DNA of 64,000 nt. Source: Paragyromitra xinjiangensis (Eukaryota; Ascomycota; Pezizomycetes; Pezizales; Discinaceae). A program made the position numbers and the translations under genes. Within the stretch, counting starts at the first letter, position 1, and each line of letters starts with the position of its first letter. Shown here in pieces: positions 23,737 to 36,200 of the stretch. The notes under the pieces were generated by a model. It was not told the DNA's origin. It ran no database searches and saw only the letters and a list, made by a program, of their open reading frames with translations. The DNA lies in assembly GCA_038503065.1 (NCBI GenBank), contig JBCAMK010000006.1, positions 1,922,001 to 1,986,000 of the forward strand, given 5' to 3'.

Positions 23737-26700
23737 CTAGGGATATTTAACCCAGAGAATATATCCAAAAATCGCCAATATCAGAAATGAAAGCAAAAAT
23801 GACCGTAACGCTTTCGACATACCCCATTTCTTACTTCTTACATCTCTCCGTAAAGGCCTAGAAAAATTATAGTTAGCTTAACTATAGGCCAATCGCCGGT
23901 AGTTAAATACGTACCTATACCGGGATGCATCAATCGGCCGCCCTCTAACGTATAGATCAAGCCTTATCCGAAGCTGGCTCATATCCGCCTTCAAAAACTT
24001 TATGTTAACCAACCTTCTAAGTGATGAAATTGATGTTCTTCTCACCTTCTTCCGCAAGTCTTCTGCCTCTGCCTCCTTCCCCAACCCTAGGCAAACCTTT
24101 TCCTTAGCTTTTAGCACTGCGACAAATTGACTGCTGGCTTGCCCGTACACTGATTTCCACTGTTCGGCGACTATAGAAAGTAGGCTATCCGCTTCATGCC
24201 AAAATTCCTGTAATATAAGTGTTTCACTTAGATTCGCCATCGCCTCTATCGTAGAAACCTCCAAATCCCCTAGTTGCTTCTTTCTCTCTTCAAGAACTTT
24301 TCTTTCAACACTTTCAGCCTCGGGTAGTCGCGCTTGTGCCCTATATGTCTGCGCCAGGGCTGCTAGCGCTTTGAGAGTATTCAAACCGGTTTCGCCAAAT
24401 TTCACCCGGTTGGATTCTACAACTTGTAGCTGGAGTTCCTCGGCCTTCTCCAAGCGTAACTGATTTCGGTAAGCAAGCGCAAGCGCTGATTTCGCGATGA
24501 GTGCTTGTTCTTCGTCACCGTTCCTATTATACAATTCCAGAAGTTGACAAGAAACCTGCTTGACCTCTCTCCAATCCTTGAGGAGGATACATACGGAGGA
24601 CAGGTCCTCTAGTGCCGAAAGCGTATCCGGGTGGTCCTCCCCAAGTGAATTCCGTTTAAAATCCAACATCTTTGCGCGCAAAGGTCGTACTTTATCCCAG
24701 AGCTCTATCTTCGCTGAAACATCGAGTAAAACTTCCACAGAGCTAATGGTATCGGGATGGTCATCTCCAAATGAATCTCTCTTGTATTCCCAAGCCTGTC
24801 TCTCGTACTTCTCAACCTCTCGCCAATACCTTAATTGATAGCTGGAGTTGGAAAGTTGTGCGAGGATTGGGATCATTGAGGGGCTATTCCCTCCCGTCAC
24901 CTTTGTCTCTAACGATAACAACTCCATAGAAACCTTTCTAGCTTTCCTCCAACGTCCTTGCTCCGAATACGTAATGGCCAAACCAAACATTGCGTCGCGG
25001 CTAATGTTATGCTCGTTACCTAGCGTGGCCTGGCTATAGTCTAGGATTTTGGTGTAGGCCTCCTCAGTCTCGTCCCATCGTTCCTGGCTTAACAAACTTT
25101 CGGCAAGTAAATCCATGATTTGAAGAAATTTTTCGTTCTTTTCGGCGCCGAGCTCTTCCAGGGTTTCGATTACCGGTAAAACCAGTTTCTCTGCCTCATC
25201 AAACTTCCCCCGCCCATTATAGAATTGGCCAAGGATTAATAGGGTGGTTAAGGTATCAGGATGGATCTCACCGAAGGTTGTTTTTCGAGAGTTGTAGATA
25301 TTTCTATAGGTTTCTTCGGCCTTGCCGTGTCGACCTAAATCGCCGTAGAGGGTCGCCAAGCGCCCCATTGTATTTACTGTGTCCTGGTGATTCTCTCCAA
25401 ACAGCTGCTTTTGTTTATCGAGTGCTCCCAAATAGACCTCTTCAGATTTCTCTAAGAGGCCTCGTTTGTAATAGATCAGTCCAAGCAGAAGGGTGGATTC
25501 TATCGTCTGCTTATGATCCTCCCCAAACAAGATCCGGTAGCCTTCGATCACCTTAGGTACCAATTCTTCGGCTTCCTCAAACTTTTGCTTGGCGAACTTT
25601 ACGGTAGCCAGAGATCGCAATGCCTCTACCTGGATTTCAGATTCCTCGCCTCTTGCAGCTTCTCTGCATAACATCACACACTCTTCAGCAATTAATTCAG
25701 CCCTATCCCAAATTCCCTGACTTCCTAAGGCAGTAACCAAATTTACCATGGCTGTCAGAGTTTCCCGGTGATGTTGACCAAGAACCAACTTCATGTGCTC
25801 AACCACTCGAGTCAACAAGACTTCACTCTCTAACCATCGATACTGAGACCCATAAAGCATGCCGAGCAGAGACGATTCTCGTAATGGCTGTGGATGAAGC
25901 TCATCACTGAATCTCTTCTCCGTAAGTTCTAAAAGTCGTAGTTGCAGTTCAACGGCACCATCCAACTTCTTCTGCGTCCACAAGTTCTGAATCAAAGCAA
26001 AAAGGGCTTTCTGGCTGTGGTGCGAGTTGTCGCCGAAAATTTGGCGAACTTGATCGCAAGCGAGGGAGCGGATTGGTTCAGCATCTTGCCATCGTTGTTC
26101 CATCTCATACTCAGATGCGAGGTTCGCTAGAGCTGAGATGACATCTGACAGGTCCTCCATCCCCCACACCATGTCTTTGAGTTTGGATAATACACTGCTA
26201 CAAAGCACTTCACAGTCTTCCCATCTCCCTAGTTTGCAATACGTAATCCCGAGCTGGATTTGTGCAAGAATTCTTAGGTGTTGTGGTGCTTCGTCGGTAT
26301 CGACACTCTGTTGTGTCAGGGAAGAAAGGTTCAGGTGACCCAACGCCCTTTCTACTATAGAGATATCCAAAACTCGGCGGAGCACCACCGAGCTGTCAAG
26401 GCCTGCTTGCAGTGCCACGTTGGCGAGATGATGAGCTAAGTCTTTAGCTTCGTCAAGTTTTCCAAGCTCGATCCAAGTACGCAGGATTTCGCTTTGTGCA
26501 TTCAAAAGGTCCAGGTGATCTTCTCTGAGCTGCTCCTTCCGCTGGGTGATAACTATCTCCTGCCATTTCTCAGCTTCTTCCCACAGATCTTGATGTGCAT
26601 AAGTCTTTGCTAGCAGTGACATTTCCTCCAGGGTCTCGGGATGGCTTCCGCCCAAGTAGCGGGTTTTACTTTCTACCAAGCTCATCTTCTCAACCTGAGC

Positions 26701-29700
26701 GCGCTCAGGATAGTCCCAACAGGTTGAGTTCCTGTGCACTTCCAGATCCTTGCCCGCTTCCTTGAGCATCATCTCCTGAAGATATTTAACTATCCGGGAC
26801 AAGCTCTCTATCACCGACCGTGCCGCTCTACGATGATCTTCGTCGGGATCGTTCACCCTATCGGAAATCCCGGACAAAGCCTTCATGGCTGATCCAAGGG
26901 CAGTTTCTCCAGCTGCATTATCCACGCAAACATCCGCACCAGCTTCGACAAGTTCTACTACACGTCGATAGTTACCCAAGCTTGCAGCGATATGCAGAGG
27001 GGTAAACCCATGCGCGAGGTCTTGTTTATCAACCAAGACAGTGAGTATCTTCTCCGCCATAAGTCTGTGCGAGTATAGTTCATCAGGATCAAGCTTGTCT
27101 CTGGGAATTCTCCCTAGTTCTAGCACGATTTTCTGCGCACTCATGCTACCATCTGAGTCCAGATCCGCGCCTACATCGATCAATGCTTCTATGACCTCAA
27201 GCTTTCCATAGGATGCTGCGACTTGTAGCGGCGTGAACTCGCCTTCGATGGTACTATTACATTGTCGACGGACATTCGCATGGCGGAGTAAATGAAATAC
27301 TATGTGGCGGCCATCAACTCTTGACGATAAAGATACTGCGTGATGGAGAATTGTCGTTCCCCTTCCCTCGTGAAGGAATTTCAACTGGGAGCCAGAATTA
27401 ATCAATATATCGATTATCTCGCCGTCAGCTATTGGGATCATTATGGCTGTCTCCAACGCTGTATAACCTTCCGAAGAGATAGCGTTGACATCCGCTCCAC
27501 GTTCAACTAGCAGGCGCACTACAGGCGCATTTCCCTTAAGTAGTACTGCACAATGAAGAGGATTCATAAACGAGTCTTCCTCTCCACGCTGCAGTTGATT
27601 CACGTCAACTCCAAGATCTAAGATTGCTTCTATGATCTCAGAATTTCCACGAATGGCAGCTGCGTGAAGCAAAGACAGTCCATGTGACACAACCTCACAT
27701 ACTTTCCTTTCGACCAAAAACTTTGTCAAAACCTTCTGGCTTCGCTTGGGCACACCTCCAACGAGCTCGGCGACGCGGTCTTGATGATCGAAGGTGAGAA
27801 TCCCACCTTTGCTAATAAGGACTTCGAGAAGATCATAGCTGGAGGTATTGCCAGTGAATTGTGATATCGCATAAGCCAGCGGTGTCCAACCGTCTTCATC
27901 CTCTGTATTGATGTCAAACCCAGCTGCCAAAATAACGCCGACAGTCTCCTCCAGTGCGTGACGCATTGAACCTCCATGCAATAAGCACAGAAAGGACGAT
28001 GGTAGAAGACCCAAGTCGAACAAAGGTGATGTTTTTTGTCTCCCGTCCCCCATGTGGCCCAAAAAAAGCCTCGTGAGCTCCGGAATGTGAGAAAAAACCG
28101 CCACATCGAGAGGCGTGGAGTTCCCTACATCAAATTTCTCGCACTCAGCGCCTGCCGTGATGAGAATCTTACACAAGTTGTAATTCTTAGTTGTAATTGC
28201 GGTCACGATAGGTGCGCCGTGAAGCAAAATGCTATGTTCAGGCAAATATAACCCTCCACTTCTCACCACCCCATCGATATTCGCACCCATATCAGTTAAA
28301 GCAGTGAAAACCTTCTGCTGTTCCTTTTCCTCAAACATCATCACCCAGTGGAGTAACGGGACTTCTGGCAGTGTCTTTCGAATAGCGCTCGCACCATTCT
28401 GCAGAAGGAACTCGACAATATGCAGATGCCCTCCCATACAAGCACTTGCTAGCGGCGTTCTCCCGTCTGCCGTGCAATAGTTGACATTTGCACCTTCCTC
28501 AAGAAGAATCTGTAATAGAGGTAGATGGCCGAGGCGGGCCGCGTAATGGAGAAGCGAGGATCCAAACCCGCGATATTCCTCACAAGCATGAACGATTCTC
28601 CACTTGAAGAAATCAGCAAGGTGAGACCTAACAAGCTCCTTAATACGCTCCAGCTGTCCGAATTCGACCTGTTGCCCGATCATAGAGCTATCGCTGTATA
28701 TATCAAACGGGCTACATACAACTGCGCGCTGGAGGCTTCTCTCGTACTCCCTTATACGAACTGGAAAATACTTTTCATTCGGTACCTTCTGCAACTCCAC
28801 TTCAGCAAAATAGGCCACATCTCCTATTCGTGGAGAAGGTAACACCGGCCGCCCAAATACTGAATGCAGCCGCACATAGAGCGCAGCAGCCTGCGACACG
28901 CCTCCTAGTGTAGCCTGTCCTAAGGAATCGAGCATCTTTTCAGTGTTTGCTTCCACCCCTAACCCAAATTCGTAGCAGATGGATAGACTGTATGAAGCTG
29001 ATGCTGCTGCTTGTGGATCATTTTCATTGGAGGCCACTGATTCAAGTTGTTGTACTATCTGCTCTTGAGCTGCGAATGGGAGACGACGGAAATTTCGAAC
29101 GAACTGAAACTATATCAGAACCTTGTTTATGGAAAGTTTTCCATGATCGGGGGACTTACTCGTCCCTCCCAAATAACTGGATCTAAGCCTTCCAAGGGCT
29201 TCGGATGAAAAATTAGAACTTCCTTTGCAGTAGCCCTAGTGAGAAACTACAATCAGCAGATACGGGCGGCTCGAGTAATTCAACGCTACTCACTCCGGGA
29301 TTTCAGTGCCTATCACCGATTTATACAATCCAACAATCTCCTGTACGGGGGCACGATCTTCAGGATCATCCCGAAGAGTCGCTCCAAAAACATTTTGAAA
29401 CACAATTCTCACAGCAACCGTCATGGTTGTCAAGTCTATACGATATAATCCGAGAAGCGCCAAACGTAGAAGCTCGTCCTTTGGGAGCCCGTTAAGCCAT
29501 TCCACCGGATCCTCGGCTTTCCCAAATTTCCGATACCTCTGGCCATCTTGCAAAGTCTCCCAAACAAAAAGTCCGTACGAAAATATATCGCATTTCAGGT
29601 ATGGGGTAAGGCTTTCCACACATACTAGCTCCCGCTTTCGAACTTCAGGAGCGTTGAGAAGCTCCGTGCCCAGATACCGGGAACTATAATCAACGAGTGC

Positions 29701-30315
29701 GTGCCCAAAATCTGAGAGCTTTACGATATATCCGCCGGCTCCAGGTTTGGCAAAAACCAATGTGTTCTCGATTTTCACATCACCGTGTACGATACTGCAT
29801 GCGTGCAGGGCTTCTAAACCCTTTGCTACATTCTGGCAGTACCCCAGTTTTTCTTGGAACGAAATTTTCACTTCCCTAGAGGAGAGAAATTCCTTCAATG
29901 TTCCAAATGGCGAGTACTCCATCACTAGATAAGGCGACATCTGGGTCTGCTCTACATCCCACCCATAACCCTCCAGCGTAACGATGTTTGGACACTGGCG
30001 CAGTGGCTCATGCGTTTGTATGCGTAGCTCTTGGAGGACAATTCCTAGTTGAATGTTGGTAGATTTGAGATTCTTTACAGCCACTAATCTAGATTGATTT
30101 CCGTGGAGATTTGCAACATCAACTCGGTAGGTGGAGCCTTCGCCGATGTTGAAACGGGTATCGGCTGGGGTGAAGGATGCGGTCGTGAATACACGCAGCG
30201 ATCGCTGTTTGCCTAGGAAGAAGCAGATATCCATGATTCCATGGTCCTGGCGAGACGGGGCGGAAGTTGATGCCGTGAGGAGAGCTGTACGCTCGGAAAA
30301 GATATCGAGATCCAT
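23737..30315 (-). CDS. Protein kinase-ankyrin-TPR membrane-anchored receptor-like protein
   Basis: Four exons on the minus strand (30315-29294, 29235-29160, 29103-23915, 23857-23737) with three introns of 56-58 bp give 2135 aa; all junctions are in phase. Residues 55-335 are a protein kinase with intact residues: glycine loop IGEGSTY, K81 (VAVK), H-G-D at 177-179 with K181 and N184, DFG at 202-204 and APE at 222-224. A short SEL1-like stretch follows near 390-420. Ankyrin repeats run from about 548 to 1105 (LLHYAARLGHLPLLQILLEE and others). TPRs of the kinesin-light-chain type run from about 1165 to 2050 (E-x-H-P-D-T-L repeats). The last 39 residues, in exon 4, carry one transmembrane helix (about 2116-2130, LLSFLILAIFGYILW). 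No NB-ARC or NACHT domain is present. The third acceptor is ambiguous (TAG or CAG six bases apart, same frame). It lies divergent to the HeLo-pseudokinase gene. A signalling or non-self sensor role is inferred. Confidence 0.88.
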
Positions 30316-31519
30316 TTAGCGTGTTGATGGTTTGTAGTATCGCGAAGGGTTTGTGATACTAGGTGCGATTTGGAGGTAATTTAAGGCTGTGGGAAAGGTG
30401 TTGGTTGAGGGGTAAACGGATATATAGCTCTTGGGGACCCTGCTGCACAGTTTGGTACTACGGCTATGACACATAATATCTTGGACTTATTCCAGTATCA
30501 TCACCAAAAGATACGCGAGATGTTTTTGACAGAGGGCTAAGTTCTACCATCCATGTTCACAACACATCTACCGCACACCCAAAGGTCGTTATCAGTACTA
30601 GTTCATGGTGAAGAAAATTAAATAAATGTTGGAAACTCCAGCCGTATGCTTCTGACGAGAACTGTCTGGCTGACTTCATATTTAGCGAGGGCCAACACTC
30701 GCTTAGATCCACTTTGTCGCAGCGATTACTCCAGTCTCGTGAGCCCTTCCCCAGGCATGGTCTTACTCAATAAAAATATCACTTCTCTGAGTAGCTCTTG
30801 ACTGTAAACTATATCATGCATAAATTCAAATCAAGGTATTTTTTTAAAGATCAAACACCAAGAATGTTATGACACTATACTAAATTTTTATTAGTAACAC
30901 AAAAGTAAACTTAACCTTTGAGGGGTGCCTAGTGTGCTAAAGGAGTAATAAACGTGGGAAATCTAGTGCTAAGTAGGCGCTGGCTCGCTGGTATGCCGAA
31001 TAGTTCGGCGCTCATAGTCCGGAAACTCAAGTCGGCGCTAATTCCGAGTCGGAGATGACTTCTCTTTAGAGAAACCGATAAGAAACTAGTATCTGCCAGG
31101 TTTATAGCGCGAGGATCGACATAAAACTAGTCGAATACTAGTATCCCCATAGGATTAGCTCTGTTCAAACTTTATCTCAACCTCTTAGCACGATTTGTTT
31201 ATAAAGTACTAGATATACTACAGCTAGGGTAGTATCCAAGACGGTGGACATTTTTCTCGAGGAGGGGTTAGGGTCAGGGTTATTTTCCCCCAACGTCAAA
31301 ATACACGACCCAATTTACTACCTCTTTAACAAAAGGATCAAGTCAAATGAAGCTTACAATCTAGCATGGAACGAGTAAGCAGATAATTGTGGACAACAAA
31401 AACGCCCCAGGCCCCACCCAAAAAGTAAGAGCTCAAGCCCAGGAAAAGAAGTTAGCCCACACGAATCCTAAGTTATATATCCTCTACCGCCACTTCGCTC
31501 CTACCCCGACCTCCTAATC
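30316..31519. promoter_or_regulatory. Shared divergent promoter region of the two kinase-fold genes
   Basis: This 1.2-kb interval separates the start codons of two divergent genes. A TATATA box lies about 105 bases upstream of the minus-strand gene (30421-30426), and TATATAT lies 40 bases upstream of the plus-strand gene (31474-31480). GGGTTAGGGTCAGGG at 31265-31279 is telobox-like. A shared promoter implies possible co-expression; that is inference. Confidence 0.45.
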
Positions 31520-33244
31520 ATGGAAGCCACTGGGCTAGCTCTTGGCGTACTTGGGCTTATAAAGCCCCTAGCTTCTGCCCTAAACGACACCATCAACAAT
31601 GAGCGTAGCTACGGCTCAGACGCGGAAAAGCTGAGGGTACGCTGCTCTGCACAACAAAAACGATTAGAATCACTAGAATGTGTTCTCTTCAACCCTGAAA
31701 AATTCCCTTTCGTGAACGGCCGTATCTGGGACTATCTACCGGAGCTTGTACGAGGAGATATTGTTGGTATGCTCCGCCAACTCTACGTCCTGCTGGGCGA
31801 GTACCTTGCTGTCAAAAAGAAGTACGAACTCGAACCTCCACAGCTACAGCACACGCTGGAGTCACTTTTTGGATCTGGAGATGAGCCAGAAGTAGTTGAT
31901 CGCCGGCGCCAATTGGTTGTTTCGAGCGGGAAAGAAGCGGATGCAAAATCCCAGCGGTCAGCGAGTTGGGCTAAGAGAATGCGTTGGGCGATATGGGACA
32001 AGAAGGGGGCTCAAAGAATTGTGGAAGAGTTTGAGGAGTGGAACGAGAGGTTAAGACAAATGATCGAAACCGTTTGGTGGCCTTTACCATTCTTTTCTAC
32101 CTCAGCCCAGTTACTTATACTAGAACAAGACCAGGATGCCAGTACAGCTGGTTTGCTGAGTGGCATTTCTCTGCGTAGATTATTAGTCCCAGACGCAAAG
32201 CCGAATGGAGAAGCCATCAAAAAATTGAATATTCCCCGCGATCAGTTCCATCCCCAAGAAACATTTCAAAGCCTAACGACCGGTACCATTGTGGGCCAAG
32301 AAGGTTTCGCCATGGTCGAGTACAAGGAGTACGAACCAAACGGAGACGGCTCTATCGACACCGTAGTCACCAAGCGGATCCGCCAGCTTGCTCTTCTACT
32401 CCATGATCAAGATGATCCCCGTTTTAAGGTACTACGCTGTGCAGCCTTCTTCAACGATCGCGCGAATAATCGATTCGGTTTCGCATTCAGCATCCCGGAT
32501 GATCTAAAGCCACAGCCTATTTCCCTTTCAACTCAGCTTCTTGTCAAAGGCATTCGACCTAATCTCGGAGCTCGTCTCAAGCTCGCTCATGCATTAGCAG
32601 AGTCTCTTCAGCTACTGCATTCAGTCGGATGGATCCACAAAAGCCTCCGAAGCGAAAATATTGTGCTGTTCCCTCCAAAGAACCTCCAGGCCGATAATAC
32701 AACTACCAGCGACGAGGTTCTCAGACACTATCGACCAACTCTATTTGGATTCGAGTATTCGCGTCCTGAATCTGGTTTCTCCAGTAGACGCACAGATAAA
32801 GATATTGTTAGGAATTTATACAGACACCCGGCTCGTTGGTGGCTACCAGAGGAACGGTTTTCAAAAATCCATGATATTTACGGTACGGGGCTGTCCCACC
32901 CTCATTACTCTTGGCCCCTTACCTCCAGCTAACCCCAGCATGTTGAAGCGCTCGGTGTCATGCTTCTCGAGATAGGTCTTTGGGAAAGAGTAGACACTCT
33001 TGATCGAGGCATCCTGGTCTCAGCGACGAATACAGAACCGGAAGCTGTGAAAAAGCGATTGCTAATGCATGTTTCACAGCGGCTGGGGTTTTACACGGGT
33101 GAGCAGTACCAGGCTGTTGTGAGGAAGTGTCTTGATGGCTCGTTTGGGAGCGGAGATGGTGGGCATATGGGTGATTCGCAGCTGCAGTTGAGATTTGCGA
33201 GTGAGGTTACTCGGGTTTTGGAACAGCTTTTGGAGTGTTTATAA
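31520..33244 (+). CDS. HeLo-like domain fused to a pseudokinase
   Basis: Two exons, 31520-32882 and 32949-33244, give 552 aa. The 66-bp intron uses the acceptor GAAG at 32945-32948, which restores DIYALGVMLLEIGLW, the kinase helix F. Residues 1 to about 210 resemble the fungal HeLo (prion-inhibition and propagation) domain: a hydrophobic start (MEATGLALGVLGLIKPLASA), then amphipathic helices. Residues 230-540 have a kinase fold whose catalytic residues are lost: the HRDLKxxN loop reads H373-K-S-L-R-S-E-N380, and DFG is replaced by GFE at 410-412. HeLo domains of the HET-S family insert into membranes and kill the cell, and are related to the four-helix bundle of animal MLKL, also a pseudokinase protein. 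No frame breaks are seen. Divergent to the kinase-ankyrin-TPR gene. Confidence 0.82.
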
Positions 33245-36200
33245 GAGATCGAATTAAATACAGCAGACCCAGCACATTAAATAGAGGCATGGCTTATCCA
33301 TGCTTTACGCATCTAATCTGTGAGTGATATCAGATATTCCCGCCATACAGTGGGCTGGCGCCTGTTTTTGGACCCCTTGGGGTCGGAGCAGGTTTGAATT
33401 CCCTTAGAAAGCGAAATGTCAATTGACCTATTTGCTACAGAGGCTAGACCATATCGCCAACACTAGGGGTTGCGAGGTTACATATCCTCCCTATACTATA
33501 ATTCTATACCCCCTTTTAGGAAGAGCACCTCTATCAACCCAACCTCTAAAGTACGAACTTAGCAGGAAAAATTCAGAAATAAATATGATAATTATACAAA
33601 AGTAATATAGTATGATCGTCATTAAACGCGTTGATAATATATATGGAGAGGGAATATAAGGGTTATAAGACTCCTTCAATTAATAGGAGCACTGGGGCAC
33701 CCAACTTAGGACAATCGACCATCCTATGTTGTGATTATGAGGCTACCCCCCCTATTGTGATTCGATAGAGTATTGTTAGACCAGCAATGAAATCTACCGC
33801 ACTCTAGGAGCCCTGAATCCGAAACCATCATTTGGTTAGCGAAATAAAATAATATCATTCATGAGATATCACTCACAAAGGCGCTTAGCCCAACGCCAAG
33901 AATAGATCCCATAATTGATACGACCCGGGAGGCCTGGGGCTATAATAGTGTGGGTTTAATAGGATCTCTAGAGAAGGGTTATTCGACTCAGCAAAGATGA
34001 TAGGTCGCTCGCTAAGGATCATCAATATAAGACTCCCATCGCACACATCTCTAAGTTCATAATACGCCAGATAGCAAGACACGGAAAACAGCTGTAAATG
34101 ATACAAAACATAAGATCCTTATAGCAATGAAAACAGTCATTAACAAATCGTATTTCTGATCTCTACACCCGTAGAGGATACTGATGATTTTAATTCCCTC
34201 TAGCGAAGTAACCTACGTAATATATCCAAGTATCTATCGCTTGTAAGATCAGGTATAATATTAATTGAGCTAGACCTCAAAAGTCTATTCCATTAGTATT
34301 AGGCATAGAGTTTCCTAAGTCCTCCTCTAGTTATATCCTCTCCTAGCGTTTTCGAGCACCTCTTATATTATTAGCATCCACGCTGTTCAGAATTTACGGC
34401 ACTTGCTCAACCAAGAAAATGATCTAGTATACTGTATATATAGATGCATATCTAGTTTCTCTTGGTTACCTATCCCACCCGCCCTCTTCTACTCTACATC
34501 GTATATCCAATAATTTGAGACTCCAGACAGATCGAGTGATACGCCGTGAGTGTGTTTACGAATAGTATAATCTACTTACAAAATAACCTACGCATCCAGA
34601 TCCCCAATACTATTCCCCAAACGAGATGAGACAAGACTTACAGCCCCAAAATTATGTTTATCCCTATCAAAAATTGACCCAAGATTTAACGAGAGCCTAA
34701 TCGTCATAACCCATAGGGTTGGATACGTAAATAAATTATCATCATCATCATCATCATCATCGCCAACGAGAGCCTACACAAAACCCCAGTGCCCGTATAT
34801 CCACCATAGTTCCAGGCCACATGCATGTTTCTGCTCGATTTCTGGCTCCGTGGGAATAGCCATCGGTGTCAAATCTCTTATATTGGAGGCTCAACTAAAT
34901 GCTTATGTTTCGGCCGTGGGATAATGTGAACCCTCACACTAATCAACACCTTCTGTTCGGGGCATATTCAAACGAGTAAAGCTTCTAGGATATGATAATG
35001 CAGGTCTCACATTATTTACATGCCGATCCCGCCAACCAAACAACCCCGCTGTTCCAATTTTCTCATCATTTCGGGTGACAGCTACCGCGATGAGGCATGC
35101 TGAATCACAGAACGCTCCACACGATACCTAATCGAGGTTCGATATTTTCAACAGGCTAGATCAGCCTATCACCTGAGGGGAGCGAACGTCGGCGACTCAA
35201 GACTTCTCATGGTTGGCTATAGTTGCCAAATGATCGACGGAAGTGGCGTCAATTCGCGAATGCAAGCGCTAAGCCGGTTCAGGGCTGCGAGACAGATGTG
35301 GGCTGCATGCTTGTCGGTGAACCTGCATTGGCTCCCCTGCTGCTTCGGCTGCTGTAACCTCCAGACCAGGCTGGACACGCGCAGATTTGGTCTCTTGCTC
35401 CTCTCGCCCGCATAGCATGCCGAGAAAGGACAACTGTGCTAAGAACCCGAAAAGCAATATACTTACTCGTATCGACCACCGATCCTTATTTCAAAAGTGG
35501 GGAAGCAACTGAGAGTTGTTCTTTCTCACCATAGTGCTAACTTCCCATAGGTGCCAAGAAGCTCGAGCATTGAAGGGATTTTTGGCACCCGGAGTTAGCT
35601 AGTTACCGTCACCAGAACTTACTCTGCCGAAAATGTACATCGCCTACTCTTGCTCTCAGCGTCAACTTATTTGCTAAGAAAAGGGATCCTAAGTAGTCAC
35701 TTGCAAATTACAAGTATCCGGGCAATCAAGCTATTGTTAGTGTTCCAATAGGGTAAATGACTGAGACTGGCAGTTCAATCGCGATATCATCTGCCACCCC
35801 ATACCTTCAATCAACAAGATTTAACCCGCAAATTTTTACCACAGTGCCTTGATAGATCTTCCCATCTGCTGCAGACGATGACATGGCGTACAAACCCAAC
35901 TGGAGTTATATGAGGGGTAGAGTTATTGCAGATATTGACTTTCTCTTGGGTCGAGAGTCCATGATTTCTATCTTCAACTGCTGCAGAAGGATGCACAGAC
36001 CCGAAATGCGAATAGTATTATAAGACTAAAGAAAAACCAAACCTAGTGACAAGCCTAAAGAAAAAAAAACTACCTGCGCACGTTCCACCTTGCCAAAAGC
36101 CTTAGTGTCTGCATGGATCTTCACTCCAGAAAACACCAACGTGGAGTATTAATGCAAAAAGCAAAAAAAACCCCTCCTAAATGGTGTAATCGAAACTAAT

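Noticed and set aside
23878..29037. The 1719-codon frame as a complete ankyrin-TPR protein
   Set aside because: It has no ATG at its start and continues in phase across two introns into the kinase frame, and at its end into a membrane-anchor exon.
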